Assembly (NCBI RefSeq): GCF_016641735.1
Contig: NZ_JAEDAO010000001.1
Coordinates: forward strand, 3,348,001 to 3,412,000
DNA from: Ramlibacter algicola
GTDB lineage: Bacteria > Pseudomonadota > Gammaproteobacteria > Burkholderiales > Burkholderiaceae_C
Direction: 5' to 3'
DNA length: 64,000 bases
Shown here: piece after piece, positions 30,621-37,933 of the stretch
Layout of the letters: each line of letters opens with the position of its first letter
How positions within the stretch are numbered: the first letter of the stretch is position 1
Made by a program: the position numbers and the translations under genes
The notes under the pieces: generated by a model
The model's input: the letters and a program-made list of their open reading frames with translations, nothing else
What the model was told of the DNA's origin: nothing
The model's database searches: none

Positions 30621-31118
30621 TCAGGCAACGGAAACCAGCAGTTCCTCGCGCAATGCCTCAGGCACCGCTTCCAGCTCACGCCGGCGCACGCGCAGCAGCC
30701 CGGCCATGCGGGCCAGGTCGACGCCGCTGCGGCGCACCTTGGGGAAGATCTCCTCGCGTTCCTCGCGCACGTGGTGGTCGATGTACTCGCCCAGCACGGT
30801 CACCTTGGCGTCGTAGAGCTCCTCGTGCGGGTCCATCGACAGGATCTGCACGATCAGGTCGCGGGCCGCCATGTGCTCCACCTCGGCCTCGTCCAGCAGG
30901 TCGTCGTCGCGGATCGCCTCGCGCACCACCGGGTAGAAGAGCTCCTCCTCGAGCTTGGCGTGGATCGTGAGCTCCATGCAGATCTGCTCGGCCAGCGCCT
31001 TGCGCCTGGCTTCGGGGGCGTCGTTCGCCGCCAGCTCGCGGTACGCGCGGAACAGGTCCCGCGCGGCCTTGTGCTCGGCGTCGAGCAGCTCCAGCGCGTC
31101 CAGTGGGGTGTCGCTCAT
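30621..31118 (-). CDS. Hemerythrin-domain protein
   Basis: This 165-residue four-helix protein has the His/Glu pattern of hemerythrin-like di-iron sites (LLDAEHKAARDLF, HAKLEEELFYPVV, EAEVEHMAARDLI, YIDHHVREEREEIFPKV). GGAGGAC precedes the ATG at 31118. Such proteins bind O2 or NO, or store iron under oxidative stress. It is encoded 23 bases after the small polar protein gene at 31142-31366 and probably co-transcribed from the TCCTACA-bearing promoter region near 31424. Confidence 0.88.
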   Translation of the reverse strand: MSDTPLDALELLDAEHKAARDLFRAYRELAANDAPEARRKALAEQICMELTIHAKLEEELFYPVVREAIRDDDLLDEAEVEHMAARDLIVQILSMDPHEELYDAKVTVLGEYIDHHVREEREEIFPKVRRSGVDLARMAGLLRVRRRELEAVPEALREELLVSVA

Positions 31119-31141
31119 GCTCGTCCTCCGTCGAACGGGCG

Positions 31142-31366
31142 TCAGGAGCCGCTGCCCGGCTCCTGGTCCGTCTTGTGTTCCTGCTTCATCGCCGATTGCG
31201 CCGGCGTGCCGCGCCCGGGCGCCTGCCCGCTGTCGGTCGTGCCGGAGTCCTCGGACTGCATGTCGGTGCCGGGGGTGCGCTTGTCGCGCGGGCCGCGTGC
31301 GCCGGCCTTCTCGTCCTCGGGCTTCGGCTGGGGAGCCGGCGTGGTCTTGGTGGGGTCCTCTCGCAT
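31142..31366 (-). CDS. Small polar, probably disordered protein (74 aa)
   Basis: The sequence is almost free of hydrophobic residues (Pro, Glu, Asp, Lys, Gly, Thr, Ser), with no signal peptide. It is likely a cytoplasmic disordered, stress-type protein like those encoded at 31446-31886 and 49382-49564. Ribosome site support is weak. Evidence that it is real: it fills the space between the TCCTACA motif and the hemerythrin gene, and the composition is too polar for a random GC-rich frame. The function is unknown. Confidence 0.55.
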   Translation of the reverse strand: MREDPTKTTPAPQPKPEDEKAGARGPRDKRTPGTDMQSEDSGTTDSGQAPGRGTPAQSAMKQEHKTDQEPGSGS

Positions 31367-31423
31367 CGCTGCACTTTAGGCAACCAGAGCCCGCCACGCC
31401 TGTCAGCATGCCTCTGCCGGGGC

Positions 31424-31430
31424 TGTAGGA
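31424..31430 (-). promoter_or_regulatory. TCCTACA motif upstream of the polar protein/hemerythrin genes
   Basis: On the minus strand this reads GTCCTACAGCCCC, 58 bases before the ATG at 31366, in the gap between 31366 and the next upstream gene. Confidence 0.45.
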
Positions 31431-31445
31431 CGGCGGGCACGCAGC

Positions 31446-31886
31446 TCAGCGCTTGGCGTCGGGATCGCTCGGCCCGTTGTGGTCGGACAGGCCGGCACCC
31501 GGCGCCTTGTCGACGTCGCCGCTGTCGCCGCCGCGTGCGTCCCACGTGCCGCCGGTGCGCGCGGTGTTGCCGCGCGGGCGCTCCTCCGGATGGTCGTCCA
31601 GGTTCACCGAGCCGCCGCCCATCGGCTTGTCGTCGGCGGCGCCATGGTCACGCTCGTTCACGCCGCTGGGCGCGACGAGGTCAGGCTGCGCATCGCTGGT
31701 CAGGCCCACCTTGCCGGGGCCGTCGCCGGCGTAGTCCTTGCCGCGCGGGGGCGCTTCGCCCTGCTGGTCGCTCGCGCCCTTGCCGCGCGCATTGGACTGC
31801 CCGTCGGTGGCGTAGCGCTCGACGTCGGGGTTGGGGCGGCCGTCCTGGTGCGGAACGCCGTCGTTGGAGCGGTTCTGGTCGGTCAT
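31446..31886 (-). CDS. Hydrophilic Gly/Asp-rich protein (146 aa)
   Basis: The start has CAAGGAGACC before the ATG. The protein is highly polar (Asp, Gly, Asn, Pro, Arg) with repeats such as DDHPEERPRGNTAR and no transmembrane or signal segment. It resembles hydrophilin-like or stress-induced disordered proteins by composition only. It follows the alpha/beta hydrolase gene by 36 bases on the same strand and may share its transcript. Confidence 0.6.
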   Translation of the reverse strand: MTDQNRSNDGVPHQDGRPNPDVERYATDGQSNARGKGASDQQGEAPPRGKDYAGDGPGKVGLTSDAQPDLVAPSGVNERDHGAADDKPMGGGSVNLDDHPEERPRGNTARTGGTWDARGGDSGDVDKAPGAGLSDHNGPSDPDAKR

Positions 31887-31922
31887 GGCGGGTCTCCTTG
31901 CAACGCCGCCATGGTCGGCCGC

Positions 31923-32813
31923 TCAGGCGGGCTGGGCTGTCGGTGCCTCGCCAGTCGCCGCGTAGGAGACAGGGGTCGCGGCGAGGCCTGCAAGGCCCAC
32001 GAGCGCCGTCGCCAGGCCTTGGCGGAACGACGGGAAGCAGTGCACGTCTCCATGGCCCGCGCCTTCGACTCGCAGCAGCTGGCACGTCGGCAGCGCCTGC
32101 CGGATCGCTTCGCTGTGGTGGAAGCCGATCAGCTCGTCCTTGTCACCGTGCACCAGCAGCACCGGCCCCTTGACGCGGCACGCGTGGTCCTTGGTGTGCA
32201 GCGGGTAGCGCAGCACGCGGCTGGGCACCCAGGGATACAGCTCGTCGGCCAGCGCCTGCATGCTGCTGTACGGCGACACCAGGATCGTGAGGTCGGGCGT
32301 GCGGCCCGCATCGGAGAGTTCGGCCGACAGGCCCGCGGCGAGGGCGGTGCCGAGCGACTGGCCGGAGACGACGATGCGCTTGCCCTCGTACTGGCCGGCG
32401 ATCGCGTTCCACACCGCGCGCACGTCGGCACGCAACTGCTCCTCGCTGTCGATGCGGCCGCTGCTCTTGCCGTAGCCGCGGTAGTCCATCATCACGACGT
32501 CGAAATTGAGCTCGCGGAAGGCATCGAGCTCCACGAACCACTTGCGCAGGTTGCCCGAGTTGCCGTGCAGGTAGAACACGACGCCGCGCGGCTGGGGCAG
32601 CTTCAGCTGCGCGACCGACAGGCGCGCGCCGGGCACGTCGACGAAGAACTCACGCGTGTCGGGGTCGGTGGCGATCGGGTCGTCGTTGCCCAGGCCCTCG
32701 GGCTCGAACAGCAGGCGTTCCTGGCGGAACCAGAGGTACGCGATGGCGGCGGTGTAGAGCGCGACGCCCACGGCGGGCAGGGCCACGGCCAGTGCCGGCA
32801 GCAGTTTCACCAT
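31923..32813 (-). CDS. Membrane-anchored alpha/beta hydrolase
   Basis: The 296 residues have an N-terminal membrane helix (about 5-29) and an alpha/beta hydrolase domain with oxyanion-hole HGNSGN, nucleophile Ser153 in GQSLG, and a catalytic His in VEGAGHGDVH. The family includes BEM46/YfhR-type serine hydrolases. ATG 32813 has GGAGGGGACGCC before it. A 21-codon open frame with its own strong ribosome site ends 7 bases inside this gene. The substrate is unknown. Confidence 0.88.
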   Translation of the reverse strand: MVKLLPALAVALPAVGVALYTAAIAYLWFRQERLLFEPEGLGNDDPIATDPDTREFFVDVPGARLSVAQLKLPQPRGVVFYLHGNSGNLRKWFVELDAFRELNFDVVMMDYRGYGKSSGRIDSEEQLRADVRAVWNAIAGQYEGKRIVVSGQSLGTALAAGLSAELSDAGRTPDLTILVSPYSSMQALADELYPWVPSRVLRYPLHTKDHACRVKGPVLLVHGDKDELIGFHHSEAIRQALPTCQLLRVEGAGHGDVHCFPSFRQGLATALVGLAGLAATPVSYAATGEAPTAQPA

Positions 32814-32872
32814 GGCGTCCCCTCCCTTGCATCCTGCCTGCGCTTCGGCGCGGCGGCTTTCGCATCCCGCAT
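32807..32872 (-). CDS. Possible 21-aa leader peptide overlapping the hydrolase start
   Basis: On the minus strand AAGGAG lies six bases before ATG 32872; the frame encodes 21 mostly charged residues (starting MRDAKAAAPKRRQ) and ends at 32807, overlapping the hydrolase gene by seven bases (ATGGTGA). The strong ribosome site and overlap suggest a translated, coupled upstream frame. It may instead be chance; the peptide resembles nothing I know. Confidence 0.4.
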   Translation of the reverse strand: MRDAKAAAPKRRQDAREGTPW

Positions 32873-32969
32873 GGCAACTCCTTCGCGGTCCCGGCTGGAT
32901 GCCGGGTTCTTGCATGCAATGGTGCGGTGGCGGGCGCGGCGCGCGTGTCGGCCGCGCCGTGTGCCCGCA

Positions 32970-32976
32970 AGTAGGA
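32970..32976 (-). promoter_or_regulatory. TTTCCTACTT variant motif upstream of the hydrolase operon
   Basis: A one-mismatch form of TCCTACA lies about 100 bases before the 21-codon frame. The 203-base gap between the phosphatase and hydrolase genes otherwise holds only that small frame. Confidence 0.3.
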
Positions 32977-33016
32977 AACAGCCGCGCTTGCGTGTCGCGC
33001 CGCGGCGGCGTGCGCG

Positions 33017-33745
33017 TCAGCCGACCGTATAGAGCGTACGCAGGCGCGCACGCTGCGCGTCGCCGACACCGAGGGCGCGCGCGAGGAACGTGTCGACGTC
33101 GCCCCAGTCGTGCTCGACGGCGTCGAACGCCGCCTGCAGGAAGGCGGGCTGCACGCCCCAGAGGACGCGCGCGACGTGCGGCTCCAGTCCCTTCCACGCG
33201 ATCGTGGGCGGTTTCAGGCGGTCGTTGGTCAGCAGGTAGTCGCGCAGGATCTCCTCGCGCGTCGCGCCCAGCGCGTGCAGCACCAGCGCCGCCGCCATGC
33301 CGGTGCGGTCCTTGCCCGCCGTGCAATGGAAAACGGTCGGCTCGTCGGACGCGAGCAGCAGCTCGAAGAACTCGGCGAACCGCCGGGCGCTGCCGCGGAC
33401 GAAGCCGCGGTAGGTGTCCTGCATGTGGTGCACCACGTCAGCCTCGTCGAGGCGGCGGCCGGCCTGCACCAGCTGGGCCAGCACCTGCACGATGGTCGGC
33501 TCGATCGCCAGCGAGTGCACGTCCACGCCCGGCACGCAGCAGGCGGCCGAGGTGCGCTCGTGGACGCCGCGGAAGTCGAGCACGCGCCGCAGGCCCAGCG
33601 CCTGGATCTGCGCGGCGTCGTGCGCGTCGAGCGCCCCGAGGTGGTCGGAGCGGAAGAGAGTGCGCGGCCGCACGCGCACCGTGCGCACGTTCTCGGCCAG
33701 GTCGCGGAAATTGGACGGGTTGCTGATCTGCAGGGGGCCGGACAT
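33017..33745 (-). CDS. Tyrosine-specific protein phosphatase
   Basis: This 242-residue cysteine phosphatase of the bacterial Tyr_phosphatase3/PtpA-like type has signature HCTAGKDRTG, with Cys141 as nucleophile and Arg147. The N-terminal SNFRDL and LFRSDHL blocks are typical of the family. It follows the TetR-type regulator by 27 bases on the same strand. The substrate may be a phosphoprotein or a phosphoinositide-like molecule. Confidence 0.9.
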   Translation of the reverse strand: MSGPLQISNPSNFRDLAENVRTVRVRPRTLFRSDHLGALDAHDAAQIQALGLRRVLDFRGVHERTSAACCVPGVDVHSLAIEPTIVQVLAQLVQAGRRLDEADVVHHMQDTYRGFVRGSARRFAEFFELLLASDEPTVFHCTAGKDRTGMAAALVLHALGATREEILRDYLLTNDRLKPPTIAWKGLEPHVARVLWGVQPAFLQAAFDAVEHDWGDVDTFLARALGVGDAQRARLRTLYTVG

Positions 33746-33772
33746 CGGGTCGATTGTCGCCGGGCGGGTGGC

Positions 33773-34483
33773 TCAGCCCGTGAACGGCGGCAGGTCCGGC
33801 AGCGGCCGGCGCGCGATCTCCATTGCCTCCGCGGGATCCATGCCCAGGGCGCGCAGGACCAGGGCGGCGCAGGCGACGTCGTGGCGCGGGGGCGCCGCGC
33901 CGGCGGCCACGCGCCGCATCGCGGCCTGCACGACGCCGGTGACCACCTCCATCGCGCTCTCCTCGCTCGGCACCTTGAACCGCTTCTGCCGCACGCCCAG
34001 GCGCAGGTCGCGCAAGGCGTCCTGCTCGACTTCGCGCACGTGGCGGGGGGCGATCGCGGCCATCTCCAGCAGCAGGCAGGCCCACGACGGGCTCTCGGCT
34101 GCCAGCCAGACGAAGCGGCGCTGGCCGATCGCCATGCGTTGCGCCGCATCCTTCACGGGTTCGATGCTGGCCACGATGGCCTGGTTGACCGCGGCCGCCA
34201 GCGCCAGCGAGAGCGCTTCGGCGATCTCCTCCTTGCTCGCGAAGTGGTTGTAGACCGTGCCGGTGGTCACGCCGGCGGCCTCGGCGACTTGCGCCATCGT
34301 CGCCTGCGACCAGCCCCGGTCGGCGAACACGTGGGCGGCCGCATGCACCAGCTGCGCCCGTGTGCGCTCGCGCTTGCCGCCCGTGCCCAGCGCCGCCACG
34401 AACCGCTGGGCCAGGACCGGCGGCAGCGGCGCCATTGACCGGCCGCCAAAATTGCTTGTAAGATCCATTTTTGGAGTAGTCAT
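33773..34483 (-). CDS. TetR/AcrR-family regulator
   Basis: The 236 residues contain a TetR helix-turn-helix (QLVHAAAHVFADRGWSQATM, then VTTGTVYNHFASKEEI) near 42-90 and a variable ligand domain. ATG 34483 has no clear ribosome site and lies on one arm of a palindrome; ATG 34435 is an alternative start. It diverges from the dihaem cytochrome gene, with the palindrome between them, so it probably controls that gene and itself. The ligand is unknown. Confidence 0.88.
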   Translation of the reverse strand: MTTPKMDLTSNFGGRSMAPLPPVLAQRFVAALGTGGKRERTRAQLVHAAAHVFADRGWSQATMAQVAEAAGVTTGTVYNHFASKEEIAEALSLALAAAVNQAIVASIEPVKDAAQRMAIGQRRFVWLAAESPSWACLLLEMAAIAPRHVREVEQDALRDLRLGVRQKRFKVPSEESAMEVVTGVVQAAMRRVAAGAAPPRHDVACAALVLRALGMDPAEAMEIARRPLPDLPPFTG

Positions 34484-34496
34484 CCAATTTTGGATG
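34481..34496. promoter_or_regulatory. Candidate TetR operator
   Basis: CATCCAATTTTGGATG is a near-perfect 16-base palindrome placed between the regulator and the cytochrome c gene. Related half-sites CCATTTTTGGA (34465-34475) and CCAAAATTG (34446-34454) lie nearby. The position fits an autorepressing TetR site. Confidence 0.55.
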
Positions 34497-34528
34497 CTGC
34501 GTTCATTCTAAGCCGGAAAGGAAACGTC

Positions 34529-35419
34529 ATGCGCAAGTGGGCGAAGCGCGCGGGAATCGCGCTCGGGGTGATGGTGCTGCTCGCGGCGGCCGCCGCCGTG
34601 GTCGGCGTGCAGTTGGCCGACCACCGCATGCAGCGCGTGGTCGACGTGCGCGTGCAGGCCGTCGCGTACCGCGCGGATGCACAGGCGGTCGAGCGCGGCC
34701 GCTACCTGTACCAGTCACGCGGCTGCGTGGACTGCCACGGCGCCAACGGCGCGGGCCGCGTGTTCGTCGACGACGGCGCGCTGCGCATCAAGGGGCCCAA
34801 CATCAGTCCCGGGCCCGGCAACGTCGTCGCGGCCTACCAGCCGGTCGACTGGGTGCGCACCATCCGCCATGGCGTCAAGCCGGGCGGCCAGCCGCTGCTG
34901 ATCATGCCCAGCGAGGACTACAACCGCTTCACCGACGACGACCTGGCGGCCCTGGTGGCGTACGTGCGCTCGATGCCGCCTGCGACCGGCACGGCCGCGG
35001 AACTGCGGCTGCCCCTGCCGGTGCGGCTGGCCTACGGCTTCGGCGTGCTGCGCGATGCCGCGGCCAAGATCGACCACCAGTTGCCGCCGCAGGCTCCGAT
35101 CGCCGAAGGCGTGACGGCGCAGCACGGCGCCTACGTCGCCAACATGTGCCTCGGCTGCCATGGCGAGCAGCTCGCCGGCGGTCGCATCCCCGGTGCGCCG
35201 CCGGACTGGCCCGCGGCACCGGCGCTGCGCCCCGGACCCGACTCCGCACTGCCGCGCTATGCCACGGCGGAGGACCTGCAGGCGCTGTTCCGCGCGGGCA
35301 AGCGCAAGGATGGCAGCGAAGTGAAGGTGATGCCGTTCGGGTCGCTGCGCGAGATGAGCGACACCGACGTGCGCGCGCTGCACCTGTACCTGCAGAGCCT
35401 GCCCGCGCTGCCCGGCTGA
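34529..35419 (+). CDS. Membrane-anchored dihaem cytochrome c
   Basis: The 296 residues have an N-terminal anchor (about 10-30) and two cytochrome c domains with CVDCH (66-70) and CLGCH (207-211) haem sites; Met ligands are likely in LLIMPSEDY and VKVMPFG. GGAAAGGAAAC precedes the ATG. Such diheme proteins carry electrons from periplasmic dehydrogenases to oxidases. No dehydrogenase is adjacent. It is probably under the divergent TetR regulator. Confidence 0.9.
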   Translation: MRKWAKRAGIALGVMVLLAAAAAVVGVQLADHRMQRVVDVRVQAVAYRADAQAVERGRYLYQSRGCVDCHGANGAGRVFVDDGALRIKGPNISPGPGNVVAAYQPVDWVRTIRHGVKPGGQPLLIMPSEDYNRFTDDDLAALVAYVRSMPPATGTAAELRLPLPVRLAYGFGVLRDAAAKIDHQLPPQAPIAEGVTAQHGAYVANMCLGCHGEQLAGGRIPGAPPDWPAAPALRPGPDSALPRYATAEDLQALFRAGKRKDGSEVKVMPFGSLREMSDTDVRALHLYLQSLPALPG

Positions 35420-35466
35420 AGGTCAACGCCGCTCGTGAGCGGGGCGTTCCTGCTATGGTGACTTCC

Positions 35467-35850
35467 ATGCATTTGCGTCCCGTCCTCTTCCTGCTTGCGA
35501 GCGCGGCGCTGCCGGCCCTCGCGCAGGCCGACACGCCCTCCCCTGCCCCGGCTGTTGCTCCTGAAATGGTCAGCGGCCTGTGGTGCGGCAGCGGCCCGCT
35601 GCACGAGTTCTCGCTGCGCCTGCAGCAGCGCGACCAGGCCGTCGAAGGCGAGCTCGTGCGCCGCGACCGCGTGCGCACGATCCAGGGGACCGTCGAAGGC
35701 AACGTGGTCCGCACGCAGTCGACCAAGGTCGGCGCGCTGGTCCTCGAACGCCAGGGCGACGAACTGAAGATCACGGGTGGCGACGGTCCGCTGGTCCTCG
35801 CCAGGGGCCAGACCTTCCGCCGCACCAGCGCCGCCGCCTGCACCGGCTGA
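35467..35850 (+). CDS. Secreted protein of unknown function (127 aa)
   Basis: The chosen ATG 35467 starts a signal peptide (MHLRPVLFLLASAALPALAQA) with GGTGA just before it; ATG 35455 is the alternative. The mature part contains VSGLWCGSGPLHEFSL and alternating beta-like segments (VVRTQSTKVGALVLERQGDELKI), suggesting a small beta-barrel or lipocalin-like fold, but I recognise no family. It follows the cytochrome gene by 47 bases. Confidence 0.65.
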   Translation: MHLRPVLFLLASAALPALAQADTPSPAPAVAPEMVSGLWCGSGPLHEFSLRLQQRDQAVEGELVRRDRVRTIQGTVEGNVVRTQSTKVGALVLERQGDELKITGGDGPLVLARGQTFRRTSAAACTG

Positions 35851-35902
35851 CGCGGGCGGGCCGCTCGGCCCCGGTCGCGCCGTACGGCACCTGTGGGCCG
35901 GT

Positions 35903-35938
35903 TCCTACACGGGGCGCGGCCTCGCGGCCCAACACTGG
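35903..35938 (+). promoter_or_regulatory. TCCTACA-N20-CAACACTGG promoter-like unit
   Basis: TCCTACA at 35903-35909 and CAACACTGG at 35930-35938 are 20 bases apart. The second block is 24 bases before the ATG of the small membrane protein gene at 35963. This is one of four best-formed copies of the motif. Confidence 0.5.
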
Positions 35939-35962
35939 CGGTGCCCCCACCAGGTCGCCGCC

Positions 35963-36286
35963 ATGCACGAGACCACCTTCAGCACGCTGCTGTACCGCTA
36001 CTTCTTCTTCGGCTGGCTGTTCCGCGACACCAGCCGCGGCACGCTGTTCGAGCGCGCGGCGGCGTGGCGCTACAACCGCGAGCAGGCGCGGTGGCTGCCC
36101 ACCTACATGTGGCGCTGGATGTGGTGGGGCCTGGCGTTCTACGCGCTGGGCGGTGTCGTCGAGCTCCTGCTCGACTCGCCGCTGCTGTCGATGCTGTTCT
36201 ACGTGCCCAGCGCGCTGGCCGTGCCCGTGAATGCGGTGATCGCCGCGGCCTGGGTCGGCTTCAAGGCCATGCCCGGGCCGCTGTGA
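35963..36286 (+). CDS. Small membrane protein of unknown function (107 aa)
   Basis: The start at 35963 follows the motif at 35903. The protein is rich in Trp, Tyr and Phe with two transmembrane helices (about 54-72 and 76-100) and a charged cytoplasmic N-terminal half (RYNREQARW). There is no clear ribosome site. I do not recognise a family. Confidence 0.6.
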   Translation: MHETTFSTLLYRYFFFGWLFRDTSRGTLFERAAAWRYNREQARWLPTYMWRWMWWGLAFYALGGVVELLLDSPLLSMLFYVPSALAVPVNAVIAAAWVGFKAMPGPL

Positions 36287-36324
36287 ACGGCCTGGGGGCC
36301 TGGGCGGCAGACCGCCCAGGCTCC

Positions 36325-37230
36325 CTAGCGCCCGGCTTTCGCCAGCCTGAACTCGTTCGCCCCCTGCGCCGAGCCGTTCGGCGGCACGCTTTCGCCGTCG
36401 CGGTCTCGCACGCGATCGAGCGCCGCCGCCAGTTGCTCGTCCGCATCCGGCCCCGTGCCGACGTACGTGCCCTGCGTCAGCGTGATGTGCGCGGCCTCGA
36501 AAGCGCCTGCGCCCGCGCACAGCACGGTGCGCGTGGGCGCCTGCTCGGAGGCCAGCACCAGCATGGCGGGCACGACGGACTTCGGCCCGAACGAGTCCAG
36601 CATGTCGGCCGGGAACAGGTGCTCGGTCATCCGGGTGGTCGCCGTGGGCGCCAGGCAGTTGACGCGGATGCCGTGCTTCTCGCCTTCCAGCGCCAGCGTC
36701 TGCATCAGCCCGACCAGCGCCATCTTGGCGGCGCCGTAGTTGCTCTGGCCGAAGTTGCCGTACAGGCCGCTGGACGATGTCGTCATCACGACGCGGCCGT
36801 ACTTGGCCGCCACCATGTGCGGCCACGCGGCCTTGGTGACGTGCACGGCGCCCATCAGGTGCACGTCCAGCACCAGGCGGAAGTCGGCCAGGTCCATCTT
36901 GGCGAACGTCTTGTCGCGCAGGATGCCCGCATTGTTGACGACGATGTCGACGCGGCCCCAGGCGCCCACCGCCTGCTGCACCATGGCCTGCACGGCCACG
37001 GGATCGGTGACCGACGCGCCGTTGGCGATGGCCTCGCCGCCCCCACGGCGGATCTCGTCCACCACCGCCTGCGCCGCCGCGGACGACCCGCCGGAACCGT
37101 CGACGGCGCCGCCCAGGTCATTGACCAGCACGCGGGCTCCGCGCGCCGCCAGGGCGAGTGCATGTTCACGCCCGAGGCCGCCGCCCGCGCCCGTCACGAT
37201 GGCCACGCGGCCCTTGAAATCCAATGCCAT
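36325..37230 (-). CDS. Short-chain dehydrogenase/reductase (MFE-2-like 3-hydroxyacyl-CoA type)
   Basis: This 301-residue SDR has the NAD(P) motif TGAGGGLG (13-20), NNAG at 99-102, and catalytic Tyr165 and Lys169 in YGAAK. The sequence pattern VNDLGGAVDGSGGSS and the NYGAAKMALVGL block match the dehydrogenase domain of peroxisomal multifunctional enzyme 2, suggesting oxidation of a 3-hydroxyacyl-CoA. It is a single gene with no obvious partners, so the substrate is inference. Confidence 0.9.
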   Translation of the reverse strand: MALDFKGRVAIVTGAGGGLGREHALALAARGARVLVNDLGGAVDGSGGSSAAAQAVVDEIRRGGGEAIANGASVTDPVAVQAMVQQAVGAWGRVDIVVNNAGILRDKTFAKMDLADFRLVLDVHLMGAVHVTKAAWPHMVAAKYGRVVMTTSSSGLYGNFGQSNYGAAKMALVGLMQTLALEGEKHGIRVNCLAPTATTRMTEHLFPADMLDSFGPKSVVPAMLVLASEQAPTRTVLCAGAGAFEAAHITLTQGTYVGTGPDADEQLAAALDRVRDRDGESVPPNGSAQGANEFRLAKAGR

Positions 37231-37295
37231 GCTCGAAGCTCTCCGGGAATGCCAAAGCGGACGACTTTAGCTCAGCATTCCGGCCCGGAAACGAC

Positions 37296-37318
37296 GAAGG
37301 CCGGCAGTGCCGGCCTTC
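37296..37318 (-). terminator. Hairpin after the CigR-like gene
   Basis: GAAGGCCGGC, loop AGT, GCCGGCCTTC lies 18 bases after the stop at 37336 on the minus strand. The following T stretch is interrupted, so termination strength is uncertain. Confidence 0.55.
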
Positions 37319-37335
37319 CTTCGCGGGGCGTGCGC

Positions 37336-37839
37336 TCAACGCAGCAGGTCGCCCATCGCATCCACCACCATCGACGTGCCCACCGCGATCAACAGGATGT
37401 CGGCGGCCACGCGCACGTACTTGTGGCCGGACGGCGGCGGGGGCAGTTGCAGCAGCACCGGCTGCGGCACCGGGTAGTACACGACGCCCGCGGGCAGCGG
37501 CTGGCCGATGGCGTATTTCTTGGCCTGGCCGGGGGGCATGCAGCCGTTGTTCTTCTTCGCCAGTCCGGGCGGGCACTTCTTGCCATTGCCGTGGTACTCG
37601 TGCTCGTAGTAGCCGGCGACGACCTTGCGGTCGCGGTCGTTGAAATAGCGGCCGACGCGCGCGTCGCGGCGGTCCTCGTTGCGGCCCTTGCCGTGGTCGT
37701 CGTCCTTGCCCTTGCCCTTGTGCTTGTTGCCCTGGCCGCCCTTGCCGGCCCACTCGGGCTTGTCGGCAAAGGCCGGGCCGCCGGCGAGCGACGCGGCGAG
37801 CAGGACGAGGACGGCGCGGCGGATGGTCTTCTGGTGCAT
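37336..37839 (-). CDS. RcnB/CigR-like secreted protein
   Basis: ATG 37839 is preferred because GGAGGGAG lies just before it. The 167 residues have a signal peptide ending AFADKP, a very basic low-complexity stretch of Lys/Gly/Asp (about 32-60) and the diagnostic CPPGLAKKNNGCMPPGQAKK block of the RcnB/CigR family, then Pro-rich segments and a C-terminal hydrophobic helix. Salmonella CigR is a membrane anti-virulence regulator; RcnB is a periplasmic metal-homeostasis protein. The role here is unknown. Confidence 0.78.
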   Translation of the reverse strand: MHQKTIRRAVLVLLAASLAGGPAFADKPEWAGKGGQGNKHKGKGKDDDHGKGRNEDRRDARVGRYFNDRDRKVVAGYYEHEYHGNGKKCPPGLAKKNNGCMPPGQAKKYAIGQPLPAGVVYYPVPQPVLLQLPPPPSGHKYVRVAADILLIAVGTSMVVDAMGDLLR

Positions 37840-37933
37840 GGCTCCCTCCATGGATGAGACAGTGTCCCAACGGTAGCGTCAACGGCCGCGTTGACCGCGG
37901 CCGTAGCTGAACTGTGACGAGCCGTGACGGCGC

